The notes: generated from the letters alone by a model not told the origin. 64,000 bases of DNA from MH13 sp042140245 (GCF_042140245.1 NZ_CP159483.1:3782001-3846000); one strand, 5' to 3'; positions 45,577 through 55,316 are shown, counted from the stretch's first letter. Made by a program: numbers and translations.

Positions 45577-46683
45577 CTAGCTGGAAATCCGCAGGTAGAA
45601 AGCATAGAGCTGCGGCAGGATTGAAGCTGGGTCCTCAAGGCCGAGTTCACGCGCAGCGCGGTATGGCCAGTTGGGATCGCGTAGGAACTCGCGTGCCATG
45701 GCCACAAGGTCCGCGCGCCCTTCCGCCACGATTGCATTGGCGTGAACAGGCTCTGTGATGGCGCCGACGGCCAAGGTTGGCAGGCCGGTCTCGTGTCGGA
45801 TCCGATCAGCGTAGGGCACCTGAAAGCCTGGCTCAGGCTTTTGTGCAGCCAATCGCTGACCGCTGGGAAGGCCGCCACCCGAACAGTCCATCAAATCGAC
45901 ACCCACCTTTTTCAGTTCAGCCACCAACGCGACCGTGTCGTCCAGCGTGAGCGCACCACCTTCACTGTCAACGCAAGACGCGCGGTAGAGGACAGGTGTT
46001 CCATCTGGAACCGATGCTCGGACAGCACGTGCGACCTCAATCGGCAAGCGCATGCGGCCAGCCAGATCGCCGCCATAGGCGTCGTTGCGGCGGTTGGACC
46101 AAGGCGACATGAAGCTGTGTAGAAGATAGCCATGCGCGCCATGGATCTCGACCCCATCGAACCCGGCAGCGAGTGCACGCCGTGCGGCGGCAGCGAAAGC
46201 GTCAACAAGGGCCGGGAACTCATCCACCTCAAGAGCCCGAGGAACAGGCCAGCCCTCACGCGCCGGGATGGCTGACGGCGCCACGGTTTGCCAGGGCGCT
46301 TCGTCCGACCCACTATCGAGAGGACCAGCCCCGTCCCAAGGACGTTTGGTCGACGCCTTAGGGCCGGCATGACCGATCTGGAGGAAGATCGGGATGCTCT
46401 GGCGGCGATAAAGCGCGGTAACGCGAGCCCAGGCCGTCACCTGATCATCGCGGTACATCCCCGTGCATCCCGGGCTGATGCGGCCTTCGCGGGTGACGCC
46501 CGTTGCCTCGGCAATTGCACCACCGAGGCCGGAGGCTGCGTAGCGCCCATGGTGGGCAACATGCCAGTCGTTCGGCGCGCCATCGTCGGCTTGGTATTGG
46601 CACATCGGCGCAAGCATGATGCGGTTGGCAAAGGTGACACCGCGCAAACTGAACGGGGTAAAAAGCGGCGGCAGTGAATTCAT
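45577..46683 (-). CDS. NADH:flavin oxidoreductase, Old Yellow Enzyme family (YqjM-like)
   Basis: This 368-residue FMN-dependent TIM-barrel ene-reductase has N-terminal LAPMCQYQADDG with Cys28, typical of the YqjM (thermophilic-like) branch. The active-site histidine pair is in EIHGAHGYLLHSFMSP near 168, and SNRRNDAYGG follows. It reduces activated C=C bonds using NAD(P)H. The ATG at 46683 has GGAG about ten bases upstream. It is divergent from the dipeptide importer operon, with a repeat-bearing spacer between. Confidence 0.9.
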   Translation of the reverse strand: MNSLPPLFTPFSLRGVTFANRIMLAPMCQYQADDGAPNDWHVAHHGRYAASGLGGAIAEATGVTREGRISPGCTGMYRDDQVTAWARVTALYRRQSIPIFLQIGHAGPKASTKRPWDGAGPLDSGSDEAPWQTVAPSAIPAREGWPVPRALEVDEFPALVDAFAAAARRALAAGFDGVEIHGAHGYLLHSFMSPWSNRRNDAYGGDLAGRMRLPIEVARAVRASVPDGTPVLYRASCVDSEGGALTLDDTVALVAELKKVGVDLMDCSGGGLPSGQRLAAQKPEPGFQVPYADRIRHETGLPTLAVGAITEPVHANAIVAEGRADLVAMAREFLRDPNWPYRAARELGLEDPASILPQLYAFYLRISS

Positions 46684-47065
46684 GTCAGGCCGTCTCCGTG
46701 ATGATGATGGTTGGTCGTCGCAATCGAAGCGCCGCAAAATCGTCCCGCCCGCGCCGAGTCGACGTCGGATTTTTTCAACGAAAGTGTGTCAAAGTGACGC
46801 ATGTAAAATGACCCTGGATCGGTGGGCGGATCACCGCGCAAAGCGTTCGCATTACGAACAAAAGTTGTTATAACGAACATACAACGTCTTCTCCTAAGTC
46901 GGGCGTTTTGTCGTTCTTGTGCTCGGACGCTCTGAGAAATCCGTGGACAGGAAAGGCATGGCGTGACTAAAATTTTTTAACTGGGGTTTAAAAATTTCAC
47001 AACGGCCTGGGTTGCTGCTGCAGCGATGACGCTGGTCCGATCCCATGGCAATAAGGAGGAAAGTC
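46684..47065. promoter_or_regulatory. Divergent spacer with tandem GTTCG-type inverted repeats
   Basis: This 382-base gene-free region separates the Old Yellow Enzyme and dppA genes. It holds GTTCGCATTACGAAC (46845-46859), a 15-bp inverted repeat, and GTTGTTATAACGAAC (46864-46878), an imperfect second copy whose centre is 19 bases away. Two sites about two helical turns apart fit a cooperatively binding regulator; IclR-type sites look similar. AAGGAGG stands just before dppA. I saw nothing else in it. Confidence 0.55.
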
Positions 47066-48679
47066 ATGAAACATTGGAGATCGCGGCTTGCTGCCGCTGT
47101 CCTCATCGTCGCTTCGCCTAGTATGGCGCTGGCGGAGGAGGTGCTGACCATCGGCGTAAGGGCCGAAGCTGTCAGTATGGACCCACATTGGACCCAGCTT
47201 TCGGGCGATACGCAGGTTCAAGAGCATATCTTCGAGCGGCTCGTCGGTCTGTCATCGACCTCCCAGCCCATCCCTGGTCTGGCGACGTCATGGGAGCCAA
47301 TTGACGAGACCACCTGGGAATTCCGGCTGCGTGAAGGCGTCAAATGGCACGACGGAGAAGACTTCACCGCCGAGGATGTGGTGTTCTCCTTTGACCGTTT
47401 GCGCGCGGGCGTGTCGGGCGCTCCTGCTTCTCCTGCCTTCCAGCTTGAGAAAGGCGGAAAACAGTGGGAAATGGTCGATGATTACACGATCCGCATCACG
47501 ACCGACGGCCCTTATCCGACCATGGCTGAGGATCTTGCGATGCTGCCGATCATCGCCGAGCACGCCGCATCCGGGGCAGAGCCTTCCGTTGATTTCAATA
47601 CAGGCGAAGCCGCCATTGGCACCGGACCCTACATGTTCAGCGAGTACACGCCGGGAAGCCAGATCGTTGTGACACGGTTTGACGATTACTGGGGCGGCGA
47701 ACCACACTGGGATCGTGTTGTCTTTCGCCCGGTCGGGCAGGATTCAGCACGTCTTGCGGCATTGCTCAATGGCGATGTTGATATGATCAACTACCCGCCA
47801 ACAGTCGATCTGCCGCAACTGGAGGCCGACCCGAACTTCACCGTTTCGAGCATTGCGTCTGACCGGCTGATCTACATCATTCCTGGCAACAAGCATGTGG
47901 AGCCCTTCATTACCGATGCGAATGGCGAGGTGATGGTGCCGAACCCACTGCGGGACTGGCGGGTGCGTCGTGCGCTCAGCCTCGCGATCAACCGTGATGC
48001 AATCCGCGACCGGATCATGGGCGGTGCTTCACTACCGACCAGGAACATCGTGCCACCGGGCTTCTTCGGGTATGTCGATGAGCTTGAGGCCGACCCCTAC
48101 GACCCAGAGCAGGCGCAAGCCCTGTTGGCTGAAGCTGGTTATGGAGACGGTTTCAACATCACGCTGCACGGCCCCAATGATCGCTACATCAACGATGCGC
48201 GCATTTTGGAAGCCGTGGCACAAATGTGGTCGCGCGTTGGCGTCACCACCGAAGTCGACGCGATGCCGCGAAACGTCTTCTTTTCACGACTGATCCGCGG
48301 TGATGAATTGTCGATGCCTGGCTTCGATGTACCTGAATTCTCCATTGCCCTGACCGGCTGGGGCACCGTGGCAGGCGAAGCGACCTACACGGTCAGCGGC
48401 ACACTGGAAACCTACAACGCGGCGACCGGTGGCGGGAACGGCAACTTCGGACGCTACTCTAACACCGAAGTTGATGCGCGTTCAGTCTTGGCCAAGCAGA
48501 CCATCGACAATGATGAGCGGCGCGCGATCCTGGAAGAGGCCATTACCGTCGGTATGGACGACTACGCCTATATTCCGATCCACTTCCAGGTGAACCAGTG
48601 GGCGATGCGTTCAGATCTTTTGCATGACCCACGCACCAACGAGCGTACCCGCGCCATGGATGTGACACGGGTCGAGTAA
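47066..48679 (+). CDS. dppA: Peptide ABC importer binding protein (family 5)
   Basis: This 537-residue periplasmic oligopeptide/dipeptide-type binding protein has a signal peptide (MKHWRSRLAAAVLIVASPSM ... ALA). The family 5 marker region follows: SWEPIDETTWEFRLREGVKW and then DVVFSFDRL. The ATG at 47066 has AGGAGG five bases upstream. It leads dppABCDF and an M24 peptidase. The ligand is probably a short peptide, though family 5 proteins also carry other small compounds. Confidence 0.9.
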   Translation: MKHWRSRLAAAVLIVASPSMALAEEVLTIGVRAEAVSMDPHWTQLSGDTQVQEHIFERLVGLSSTSQPIPGLATSWEPIDETTWEFRLREGVKWHDGEDFTAEDVVFSFDRLRAGVSGAPASPAFQLEKGGKQWEMVDDYTIRITTDGPYPTMAEDLAMLPIIAEHAASGAEPSVDFNTGEAAIGTGPYMFSEYTPGSQIVVTRFDDYWGGEPHWDRVVFRPVGQDSARLAALLNGDVDMINYPPTVDLPQLEADPNFTVSSIASDRLIYIIPGNKHVEPFITDANGEVMVPNPLRDWRVRRALSLAINRDAIRDRIMGGASLPTRNIVPPGFFGYVDELEADPYDPEQAQALLAEAGYGDGFNITLHGPNDRYINDARILEAVAQMWSRVGVTTEVDAMPRNVFFSRLIRGDELSMPGFDVPEFSIALTGWGTVAGEATYTVSGTLETYNAATGGGNGNFGRYSNTEVDARSVLAKQTIDNDERRAILEEAITVGMDDYAYIPIHFQVNQWAMRSDLLHDPRTNERTRAMDVTRVE

Positions 48680-48697
48680 AAGCTCGTATCAAAAAAG

Positions 48698-48731
48698 ATG
48701 CCCCCATCTGGCCTACTCCAGATGGGGGCAT
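48698..48731. terminator. Strong hairpin after dppA
   Basis: Perfect 14-base arms (48698-48711 and 48718-48731) enclose a CCTACT loop. AAAAAAG precedes the stem on the plus strand but no T-run follows, so it is better read as an mRNA-stabilising or attenuating hairpin between dppA and dppB than as a full plus-strand terminator. Confidence 0.75.
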
Positions 48732-48868
48732 ACCGCCTCTAAGCACACGCACAGTGAACGCCCAAACTTGATCGTTTCGCTTGGCTCGATTGCCAGGCAG
48801 ATCATTGTCATTTCTTGTTTTCTCGGCTCGGGGCCAACCATGTTCCAGGACAATCGGATCGACGTGAC

Positions 48869-49846
48869 ATGACCGAGTTCATCGTCAAACGCCATCTGCA
48901 AGCGTTGCTGGTTCTGGCCGTGATGACGTTGCTGGTCTTCTTCGGCGTGAACGTGATCGGCAACCCGGTCTATATCTTTGCCTCGTCGGAATGCGATCAG
49001 GCCTGTCTTGACGCAATCATTACCGATCTTGGGCTCGATCTGCCGATCTGGCAGCAATATCTGGTGTTTGTCGGCAACTTGCTGGAAGGTGATCTGGGCA
49101 ACTCCTTCACCCATGGCGTGCCGGCCATGTCCCTGATCCTGGAGCGTTTGCCCGCGACGTTAGAACTTGCTTTCTGCGCGCTTGTGATTGCCCTGTTTGT
49201 CGGCCTGCCACTGGGCGTGGCCGCGGGCCTGCGCCCCAATGCCGTGTCATCGAAGATCATCATGGGCTTTTCGATGCTGGCCTTCTCGGTTCCGATCTTT
49301 TGGATCGGGCTCATCATGATCATCGTCTTCTCCGTGACATTGGGCTGGATGCCAGCGGTCGGGCGCGGGGATACGGTCAATGTGCTGGGTGTTCATCTCA
49401 GCCTCTTCACCCTTGACGGGCTGCACCATCTAGCGATGCCAGCCATCACACTGTCGCTGATCATGATGGCGATGGTGATCCGGCTGACCCGTGCAGGCAT
49501 GCGCGAAGTGCTTTTCGCCGACTACATCAAGTTCGCTCGCGCCAATGGAATCCGCGAAAGGCGCATCCTTAGCTTTCATGTGATGCGCAACATCCTGATC
49601 CCTATCGTCACAGTTCTGGGGATGGAGTTTGGCGGCGTGATTGCCTTTGCCGTGGTCGTTGAATCGATCTTCTCGTGGCCTGGCGTTGGCAAGATGCTGA
49701 TTGATGCCATCGCCGTGCTCGACCGCCCTCTGATCGTTGCCTACCTCCTCTTTGTCGTCGTCATGTTCGTGTTGCTGAACCTGATCATCGACATTCTCTA
49801 TTCCTTGCTGGACCCACGCGTCCGCTTGGGCGGGAATTCAACGTGA
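48869..49846 (+). CDS. dppB: Peptide ABC importer permease, DppB type
   Basis: This 325-residue permease has six expected membrane segments and the conserved EAA-loop region around KFARANGIRERRILSFHVMR. The ATG at 48869 was chosen because MTEFIVKRHLQAL is the usual family start; the longer frame adds a hydrophilic leader lying in the dppA-dppB spacer. Its TGA overlaps the GTG of dppC. Confidence 0.9.
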   Translation: MTEFIVKRHLQALLVLAVMTLLVFFGVNVIGNPVYIFASSECDQACLDAIITDLGLDLPIWQQYLVFVGNLLEGDLGNSFTHGVPAMSLILERLPATLELAFCALVIALFVGLPLGVAAGLRPNAVSSKIIMGFSMLAFSVPIFWIGLIMIIVFSVTLGWMPAVGRGDTVNVLGVHLSLFTLDGLHHLAMPAITLSLIMMAMVIRLTRAGMREVLFADYIKFARANGIRERRILSFHVMRNILIPIVTVLGMEFGGVIAFAVVVESIFSWPGVGKMLIDAIAVLDRPLIVAYLLFVVVMFVLLNLIIDILYSLLDPRVRLGGNST

Positions 49847-50727
49847 GCGGGGCGGCTTTGACAGGTCCAACGCCGGGCATTTGGCGCGTCTTTTTACGGT
49901 CACCCTCGGCTGTGGCGGCTCTGATCGTCTTTTCCGGGTTTTGTGCCATCGCGCTTTTGGCGCCTTGGATCACAACCCAGAATCCCTACGACCTCGCGCA
50001 GGTCGACATCATGGACTCCTTGCTACCCCCAGGATCAGAAAGCTGGACGGGTGCGCCTTACTACCTGGGAACCGATGGACAGGGCCGCGACATGCTCTCG
50101 GCGATGATTTATGGCATCCGCATCTCCTTGCTGGTCGGCGTGGTGTCAGGCCTCATCGCGTTGCTTGTCGGAACCATCGTCGGACTGGTCGCAGCCTATC
50201 GTGGTGGATGGGTTGATAATGTGCTGATGCGGATCGTTGATCTGCAGTTGAGCTTTCCGACCATTCTCGTGGCGCTGATCCTGGTGGTGATCTTAGGACG
50301 CGGTGTCGACAAGATCATCTTCGCGCTGGTCGTGGTGCAATGGGCCTATTTTGCGCGCACCGTGCGTGGCGTGGCGCTGGTGGAAAGCGCGCGAGAGTAT
50401 GTCGATGCTGCCCGAGGACTGAAACTGGGGCATTTGCGCATCCTTTTCCTACACATTCTGCCCAACTGCCTGCCGACGATGCTGGTGGTTGCGACGATGC
50501 AGATGGCGGCTGCAATCTCGCTGGAGGCGACGCTTAGCTTTCTCGGCCTCGGTCTGCCGCCGACGCGGCCATCACTCGGACTGCTCATCGCCAACGGTTT
50601 CGACTATCTGCAATCAGGGCGCTACTGGATCAGTGTGCTGCCCGGTCTTGTGCTTCTATCCATCATTGTCAGCGCCAATGTCCTCGGCGACAGGCTGCGC
50701 GACACACTGAACCCTCACCTATCATGA
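49843..50727 (+). CDS. dppC: Peptide ABC importer permease, DppC type
   Basis: This 294-residue permease partner of DppB has an N-terminal cytoplasmic tail and about six membrane segments. LGTDGQGRDMLSAMIYGIR near 80 is the DppC hallmark, and the EAA loop contains EYVDAARGLKLGHLRILFLH. It starts with GTG in a GTGA overlap with dppB. Its TGA overlaps an ATG at 50724 that is the likely authentic dppD start. Confidence 0.92.
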   Translation: MSGAALTGPTPGIWRVFLRSPSAVAALIVFSGFCAIALLAPWITTQNPYDLAQVDIMDSLLPPGSESWTGAPYYLGTDGQGRDMLSAMIYGIRISLLVGVVSGLIALLVGTIVGLVAAYRGGWVDNVLMRIVDLQLSFPTILVALILVVILGRGVDKIIFALVVVQWAYFARTVRGVALVESAREYVDAARGLKLGHLRILFLHILPNCLPTMLVVATMQMAAAISLEATLSFLGLGLPPTRPSLGLLIANGFDYLQSGRYWISVLPGLVLLSIIVSANVLGDRLRDTLNPHLS

Positions 50728-51733
50728 CCGCGTCCCCCGAGCCCTCCCCCCGGTTCTCGACATTGAGAACCTGAACACCTCCTTCATGCTCCCGGCTGGG
50801 GAGCTGAAGGTTCTGCGCGACCTAAGCTTTTCTGTCAGGCGCGGCGAAATCCTTGGCCTGGTCGGCGAGTCGGGATCGGGTAAGTCGATCACCGGCTTTT
50901 CCATCAACGGCTTGCTCAGCCCCCCTGGGCAGGTCGTTTCAGGCTCGATCCGCCTGAATGGAACTGAGATCACGACACTCTCGCCAGCCGAAATGCGAAC
51001 GCTGCGCGGGGCCAAGATCGCCATGGTGTTCCAAGACCCCATGATGACGCTGAACCCAGTGTTGAAGATCCGCGTTCAGATGAGCGATGCGCTTCGTGCC
51101 CATGCGCGGTTAGGGCGAAGCGAGATTCGCGCCAAAAGTCTGGCCGCGCTGGAAGAGGTGGGTATTCCGTCACCCGAAGATCGGCTCGATGCCTATCCGC
51201 ACCAGCTCTCCGGCGGTATGCGCCAGCGTGTGGCCATCGCTATCGCGATGCTTCATGAGCCCGATCTCATCATCATGGATGAACCAACGACGGCGCTCGA
51301 TGTCACAATCCAAGGGCAAATCCTTGCATTGGTGCAGCGGCTCTGCCGGGATCGCGGCACAGCGCTGATCTGGATCACCCACGACCTCGCTGTTGTGGCC
51401 GGGATCGCCGATCGCCTGATGGTCATGTACGCCGGTCGCATCGTTGAGGAGGGCCCCGTTGATGCTGTCCTCGATACGCCAGCGCATCCTTATACGCGCG
51501 GATTGATCGACAGCGTGCCGACCAGAGGCATGCGCGGCAAGCGGCTGACGCAAATCCCAGGGCGTATGCCAGCGCTGACTGACTTGCCGGAAGGCTGCGC
51601 CTTTCAGCCAAGATGTCAGCGCGCAACGGATGCCTGCAAGACGCCACCCACCATTCAAACACTGTCGCCCGACCGCAAAGTGCGCTGCGTCTTGCCCTTA
51701 CCTGAAGCGTCCACGGTGGGAGCTTCGGCATGA
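50724..51733 (+). CDS. dppD: Peptide ABC importer ATPase DppD, apparent 5' frameshift
   Basis: The ATPase has Walker A GESGSGKS, signature LSGGMRQRVAIAIAM, Walker B LIIMDEPTTALD and the C-terminal oligopeptide/HPY cysteines. The uninterrupted frame has its first ATG only at 50786, inside the first strand. Upstream codons of the same frame read PPVLDIENLNTSF, the normal start of the family, with no start codon. ATG 50724, in a canonical ATGA overlap with dppC, is in another frame and would join it exactly if the six-C run at 50746-50751 had seven. This is either a sequence error, slippage or a true lesion. Confidence 0.85.
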
Positions 51734-52746
51734 GCGATCCCATCTTAAAGGTCAGCAACGTTTCTCGACGTTTCGGCGGGAAAAGCGACATCGTGACTCG
51801 CCTTCTGGCGCGCCTCGGTCTGGTTCGGCCGAAACCCGTCGTTACCGCGGTTGATGGTGTCTCGTTCACGCTTGAACGCGGGCGCGTGCTTGGTGTTGTC
51901 GGTGAATCGGGCTGCGGGAAATCGACGCTCGGGCGTATGATCGCTGGCCTGTTGCCGCCCTCTGAAGGTGAGATCACCTTGGACCAGGGTGATGGCGAGC
52001 ATCGGGCAATGCCGATGCAAATGATCTTCCAGGACCCATTTTCATCCCTCAACCCCCGCAAGCGCGTGCGTGAACTGGTGGGTGAGGCACCGCGGGTGCA
52101 CCGGATCGTCAAACCCAACGAGCTGCAATCCTATGTTGAGCAGTTGATGGAGCGTTGCGGCATTGATCCAACGGTGCGTGACCGCTATGCGCACCAGTTT
52201 TCAGGCGGCCAGCGCCAGCGCATTGGCATTGCTCGCGCCTTGGCGGTTGAGCCCGAAATACTGGTCGCCGATGAAGCGGTCAGCGCGCTGGACGTCTCGG
52301 TTCAAGCGCAGATCATCAACCTGTTCCTGGATCTGCGTGATGAATTTGGGCTGACCTACGTCTTCATCTCCCATGATTTGGGCGTGATCGAACATATCGC
52401 CGATACAATCCTTGTGATGTATCTGGGCCGTGTGGTCGAGCATGGGCCCGCCGAAGAGGTTTTTGCCCAACCCCTGCATCCGTATACCCGTGCCCTGATC
52501 GATGGAGTCCCACGCCTTGACCGGCGCCGGGTAACCTATGAGCCCATCAAGGGCGATATCCCCTCGCCCATCAACCCGCCTTCGGGTTGCCACTTCCATC
52601 CCCGCTGTCCGTTCGCTCAACCGCAATGCCGGCAAGAGCGCCCCGAAACCCGCCAGGTGGAGGGCCGCCAGGTTGCGTGCCACCTGGCCGAAGAGATCAT
52701 CAATCAAAAGGAGCCAACTGCATGGCAAGCTACGCCGAGCGCCTGA
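51730..52746 (+). CDS. dppF: Peptide ABC importer ATPase DppF
   Basis: This 338-residue ATPase has Walker A GESGCGKST, signature FSGGQRQRIGIARAL, Walker B ILVADEAVSALD and a C-terminal HPY domain with CHFHPRCPFAQPQC. Its ATG overlaps the dppD stop in ATGA. The last 25 bases are shared with the start of the peptidase gene. It pairs with DppD to drive DppBC. Confidence 0.93.
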   Translation: MSDPILKVSNVSRRFGGKSDIVTRLLARLGLVRPKPVVTAVDGVSFTLERGRVLGVVGESGCGKSTLGRMIAGLLPPSEGEITLDQGDGEHRAMPMQMIFQDPFSSLNPRKRVRELVGEAPRVHRIVKPNELQSYVEQLMERCGIDPTVRDRYAHQFSGGQRQRIGIARALAVEPEILVADEAVSALDVSVQAQIINLFLDLRDEFGLTYVFISHDLGVIEHIADTILVMYLGRVVEHGPAEEVFAQPLHPYTRALIDGVPRLDRRRVTYEPIKGDIPSPINPPSGCHFHPRCPFAQPQCRQERPETRQVEGRQVACHLAEEIINQKEPTAWQATPSA

Positions 52747-53870
52747 CCCGATTCCAAAACAGCCTTACCGATCAGGCCGACCTTGTGTTCTTCCCGATCG
52801 GAACTGATCTGGATTATCTGACAGGCCTCCACCGGGACATTCCCAACTACGGTCGCAATCTGCATCCGGGGATGTGGCTCGAGGGCGCTTGGATCGCGCC
52901 GGGCAAAGACCCGATCCTGACGCTGCCACGGATGACGGTTGAGTTTGGCTTATCTGAGAGGCTCGACGCGCTGGATGTCCGTGTTTTGGGCGACTGGGAT
53001 GATCCGGCACAACTGGTGTCGGGCATTCTCGACGAGTTGGGCGTGGGCGATGGCCCACGTATCGCCGTCAGCGACGACGCTGAAGCCGAAACCTTGATCG
53101 AGCTCCAGCACCTACGCCCCGGGGTGCGCTTCCTGTCAGGCACCGAACTTCTGCGGCCGCAACGCGTGATCAAGGACGCCGACGAAATCGAGAAGCTGCG
53201 CCGAGCTGGTGCCATCACAGAAGCGGCGTTTGCCGCCACGGTGAAGCAGATGAAGATCGGCATGACCGAGCTGGACGTGTCGTCAGAAATCGATCACCAG
53301 ATGAAGGCGCATGGCTCACTTGGGCCGTCCTTCACCACGTCGATGTACAACACCGGCCCCAACATCACTCTGGAGTTCGGCAACAAACTGAAGTCCTGGC
53401 CACGCAAGCTGGAGGCACCAACCAGTGTGCTGTTTGACTTCGGCGCTGTGCTGGACGGCATGTGCTACGATTTTGGTCGAACAGCCTGCATGGGCGAGCC
53501 GTCAGCAGAGCAGATCAAGGTGCACAGGCTGATCATGGAAAGCCAAGCCGCCGGTATCGCAGCCCTCAAAGCTGGTGCCATCACCTGTGAGGAGGTGGAC
53601 AAAGCGGCACGCGATGTGTTGGAGGATGCGGGCTACGGCGAGGCGTTCCGCCATCGGTTGGGCCATGGTATCGGCTGGGATGTTCATGAGCCCCCCTTCT
53701 TGACCGACGGCGACAAAACGTTGGTTGAGGAAGGCATGATTTTCACCATTGAGCCATCGATTTTCCGTGATGGGGATTCGAGCGCCCGGGTGGAGGATTG
53801 TGTCGTGGCTCGCCCCGATGGCGGGGAGGCGCTGACCCGTGGCTTTCAGGAGTTGATCGTGGTCGCCTAA
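52722..53870 (+). CDS. M24-family metallopeptidase (Xaa-Pro aminopeptidase/dipeptidase-like)
   Basis: This 382-residue pita-bread-fold peptidase has all five metal ligands: Asp in VLFDFGA, Asp in YDFGRT, His in RLGHGIGWDVHEPP, Glu in FTIEPSIF and Glu in ARVEDCV. The N-terminal creatinase-like domain includes FFPIGTDLDYLTG. The ATG at 52722 has AAGGAG seven bases upstream inside dppF. As part of the dpp operon it probably cleaves imported proline-containing or modified dipeptides in the cytoplasm. Confidence 0.9.
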   Translation: MASYAERLTRFQNSLTDQADLVFFPIGTDLDYLTGLHRDIPNYGRNLHPGMWLEGAWIAPGKDPILTLPRMTVEFGLSERLDALDVRVLGDWDDPAQLVSGILDELGVGDGPRIAVSDDAEAETLIELQHLRPGVRFLSGTELLRPQRVIKDADEIEKLRRAGAITEAAFAATVKQMKIGMTELDVSSEIDHQMKAHGSLGPSFTTSMYNTGPNITLEFGNKLKSWPRKLEAPTSVLFDFGAVLDGMCYDFGRTACMGEPSAEQIKVHRLIMESQAAGIAALKAGAITCEEVDKAARDVLEDAGYGEAFRHRLGHGIGWDVHEPPFLTDGDKTLVEEGMIFTIEPSIFRDGDSSARVEDCVVARPDGGEALTRGFQELIVVA

Positions 53871-53968
53871 CCAGGGCGACACCTGATCAACGGCTAAAGC
53901 TTCTGGGCCCGGCGTGAACCGCCGCAATGCCTGGCCCGCCAGACGCTGCGACTGCAATTGGAGTGATG

Positions 53969-54577
53969 ATGCAAGACACAAATTCCCTGCAGGATACAGC
54001 GTCTGAGGCGTTCAGGATCGGCCCACCCATGCGCGCTTCGCGTCAGAAGGCGGGCATGACCTTGCAGGATGTCGCGCGTTCGGCCGGTGTATCCATAGGC
54101 TATCTCAGCCTGATTGAACGCGATCAGGCCACACCCACTCTGACAACCTTGGATCGCATCGCGCAGGCTTTGGGGGTCGGGCTAGAACGGTTCGTGGTCC
54201 GCCCAGAACCGGTGGAATGCGTGACGCGCGCCGCCGAAAGGCAGCGGTTTCACGTTGGCTCTGACTTGCTGGGCTACGAACGGGTGAGCGCGCAGTTTCC
54301 CGGGTCAGAACTGTCCAGCTATGTGTTGACGATCGCGCCTGGATACCACTCCGAAACGGTCGATCATGCAGGCGAAGAGCATGTCTATATGCTGTCCGGC
54401 AGCATGGAGGTTCGACTGGATGGCAAGCTGTTGACCCTAACATCTGGGGACAGCGTGCACTATCCATCAACCCAGCCCCACGCCTGGGCAAACCCGCAGG
54501 AAACGGTTGCGCAGGTGCTTTGGACAGGCACGCACGACATCTTCACCCCGCGAAACATCACCAAGGCCGAGCCGTGA
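53969..54577 (+). CDS. XRE-cupin transcriptional regulator
   Basis: This 202-residue regulator has an N-terminal helix-turn-helix (MTLQDVARSAGVSIGYLSLI then ERDQATPTLTTL) and a C-terminal cupin domain (SETVDHAGEEHVYMLSG, later HYPSTQPHAWANP). GGAG five bases upstream favours ATG 53969 over the ATG one codon earlier. It lies about 100 bases after the peptidase gene and may govern the peptide operon. XRE-cupin proteins often control amine or amino-acid use. Confidence 0.9.
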   Translation: MQDTNSLQDTASEAFRIGPPMRASRQKAGMTLQDVARSAGVSIGYLSLIERDQATPTLTTLDRIAQALGVGLERFVVRPEPVECVTRAAERQRFHVGSDLLGYERVSAQFPGSELSSYVLTIAPGYHSETVDHAGEEHVYMLSGSMEVRLDGKLLTLTSGDSVHYPSTQPHAWANPQETVAQVLWTGTHDIFTPRNITKAEP

Positions 54578-54629
54578 CACGGTTGAGAGGCGCTCGCTCT
54601 CCCCACGTCGCAACGGGAGCATCAAAGCC

Positions 54630-55316
54630 ATGATCACCTTCTATTACAGCATGGCGCCAAACCCCATGAAGGTCGCGCTGTTTCTGGAAGAGGTTGGGCT
54701 CGACTATAAGCCCGTGCCTATCGACACGAAGAAGGCTGAGCAGCACACTGATGCCTTCAAGGCGATGAACCCCAATACAAAGCTGCCCGTGATCACGGAT
54801 GGTGAGACAACCGTTTTCGACAGCAATGCGATCCTGCTCTATCTTGCTGAGAAGACTGGGATGTTCTTGCCAGCCCCCGATCAGCGCGGAGCCTTGCTCT
54901 CTTGGCTGATGTTCGTGGCATCGGGGCTAGGGCCTTTTTCCGGCCAAGCGGTCCATTTTCGCAACTTCGCGCCCGAAAAGAACCTCTACGGTATCAAGCG
55001 ATATGATTATGAGGCGCGGCGGCACTGGCAAATCGTCGACGATCAGCTCGCGCGTGGACCTTACATGCTGGGCGATGTCTACACGATTGTGGACATGGCG
55101 GTCTGGGGCTGGGGCGACAGACTGACCTACATGCTCGGTGACGATGACATCATGCAGAGCTACCCCAATCTCGACCGGCTGATGAAAGACATAGAAGCTC
55201 GGCCAGCGGCCCAGCGCGCAAGGGGCCTTAAAGACCTTCACTCCTTCCAGCAGACTATGGACGAGGCTGCGCGCCGATCACTTTACCCGCAGCTCTACGC
55301 ACCAGATCCTGTTTGA
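54630..55316 (+). CDS. Glutathione S-transferase (YghU/YfcG-like)
   Basis: This 228-residue GST has an N-terminal thioredoxin-like domain (SMAPNPMKVALFLEEVGL, NTKLPVITD, DSNAILLYLAEK) and a helical C-terminal domain. The N-site Asn in NPMK resembles the Nu-class YfcG/YghU enzymes, which act as disulfide reductases with glutathione. The ATG at 54630 has GGGAG 11 bases upstream, a long spacing. It may be co-transcribed with the XRE-cupin gene. Confidence 0.85.
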   Translation: MITFYYSMAPNPMKVALFLEEVGLDYKPVPIDTKKAEQHTDAFKAMNPNTKLPVITDGETTVFDSNAILLYLAEKTGMFLPAPDQRGALLSWLMFVASGLGPFSGQAVHFRNFAPEKNLYGIKRYDYEARRHWQIVDDQLARGPYMLGDVYTIVDMAVWGWGDRLTYMLGDDDIMQSYPNLDRLMKDIEARPAAQRARGLKDLHSFQQTMDEAARRSLYPQLYAPDPV

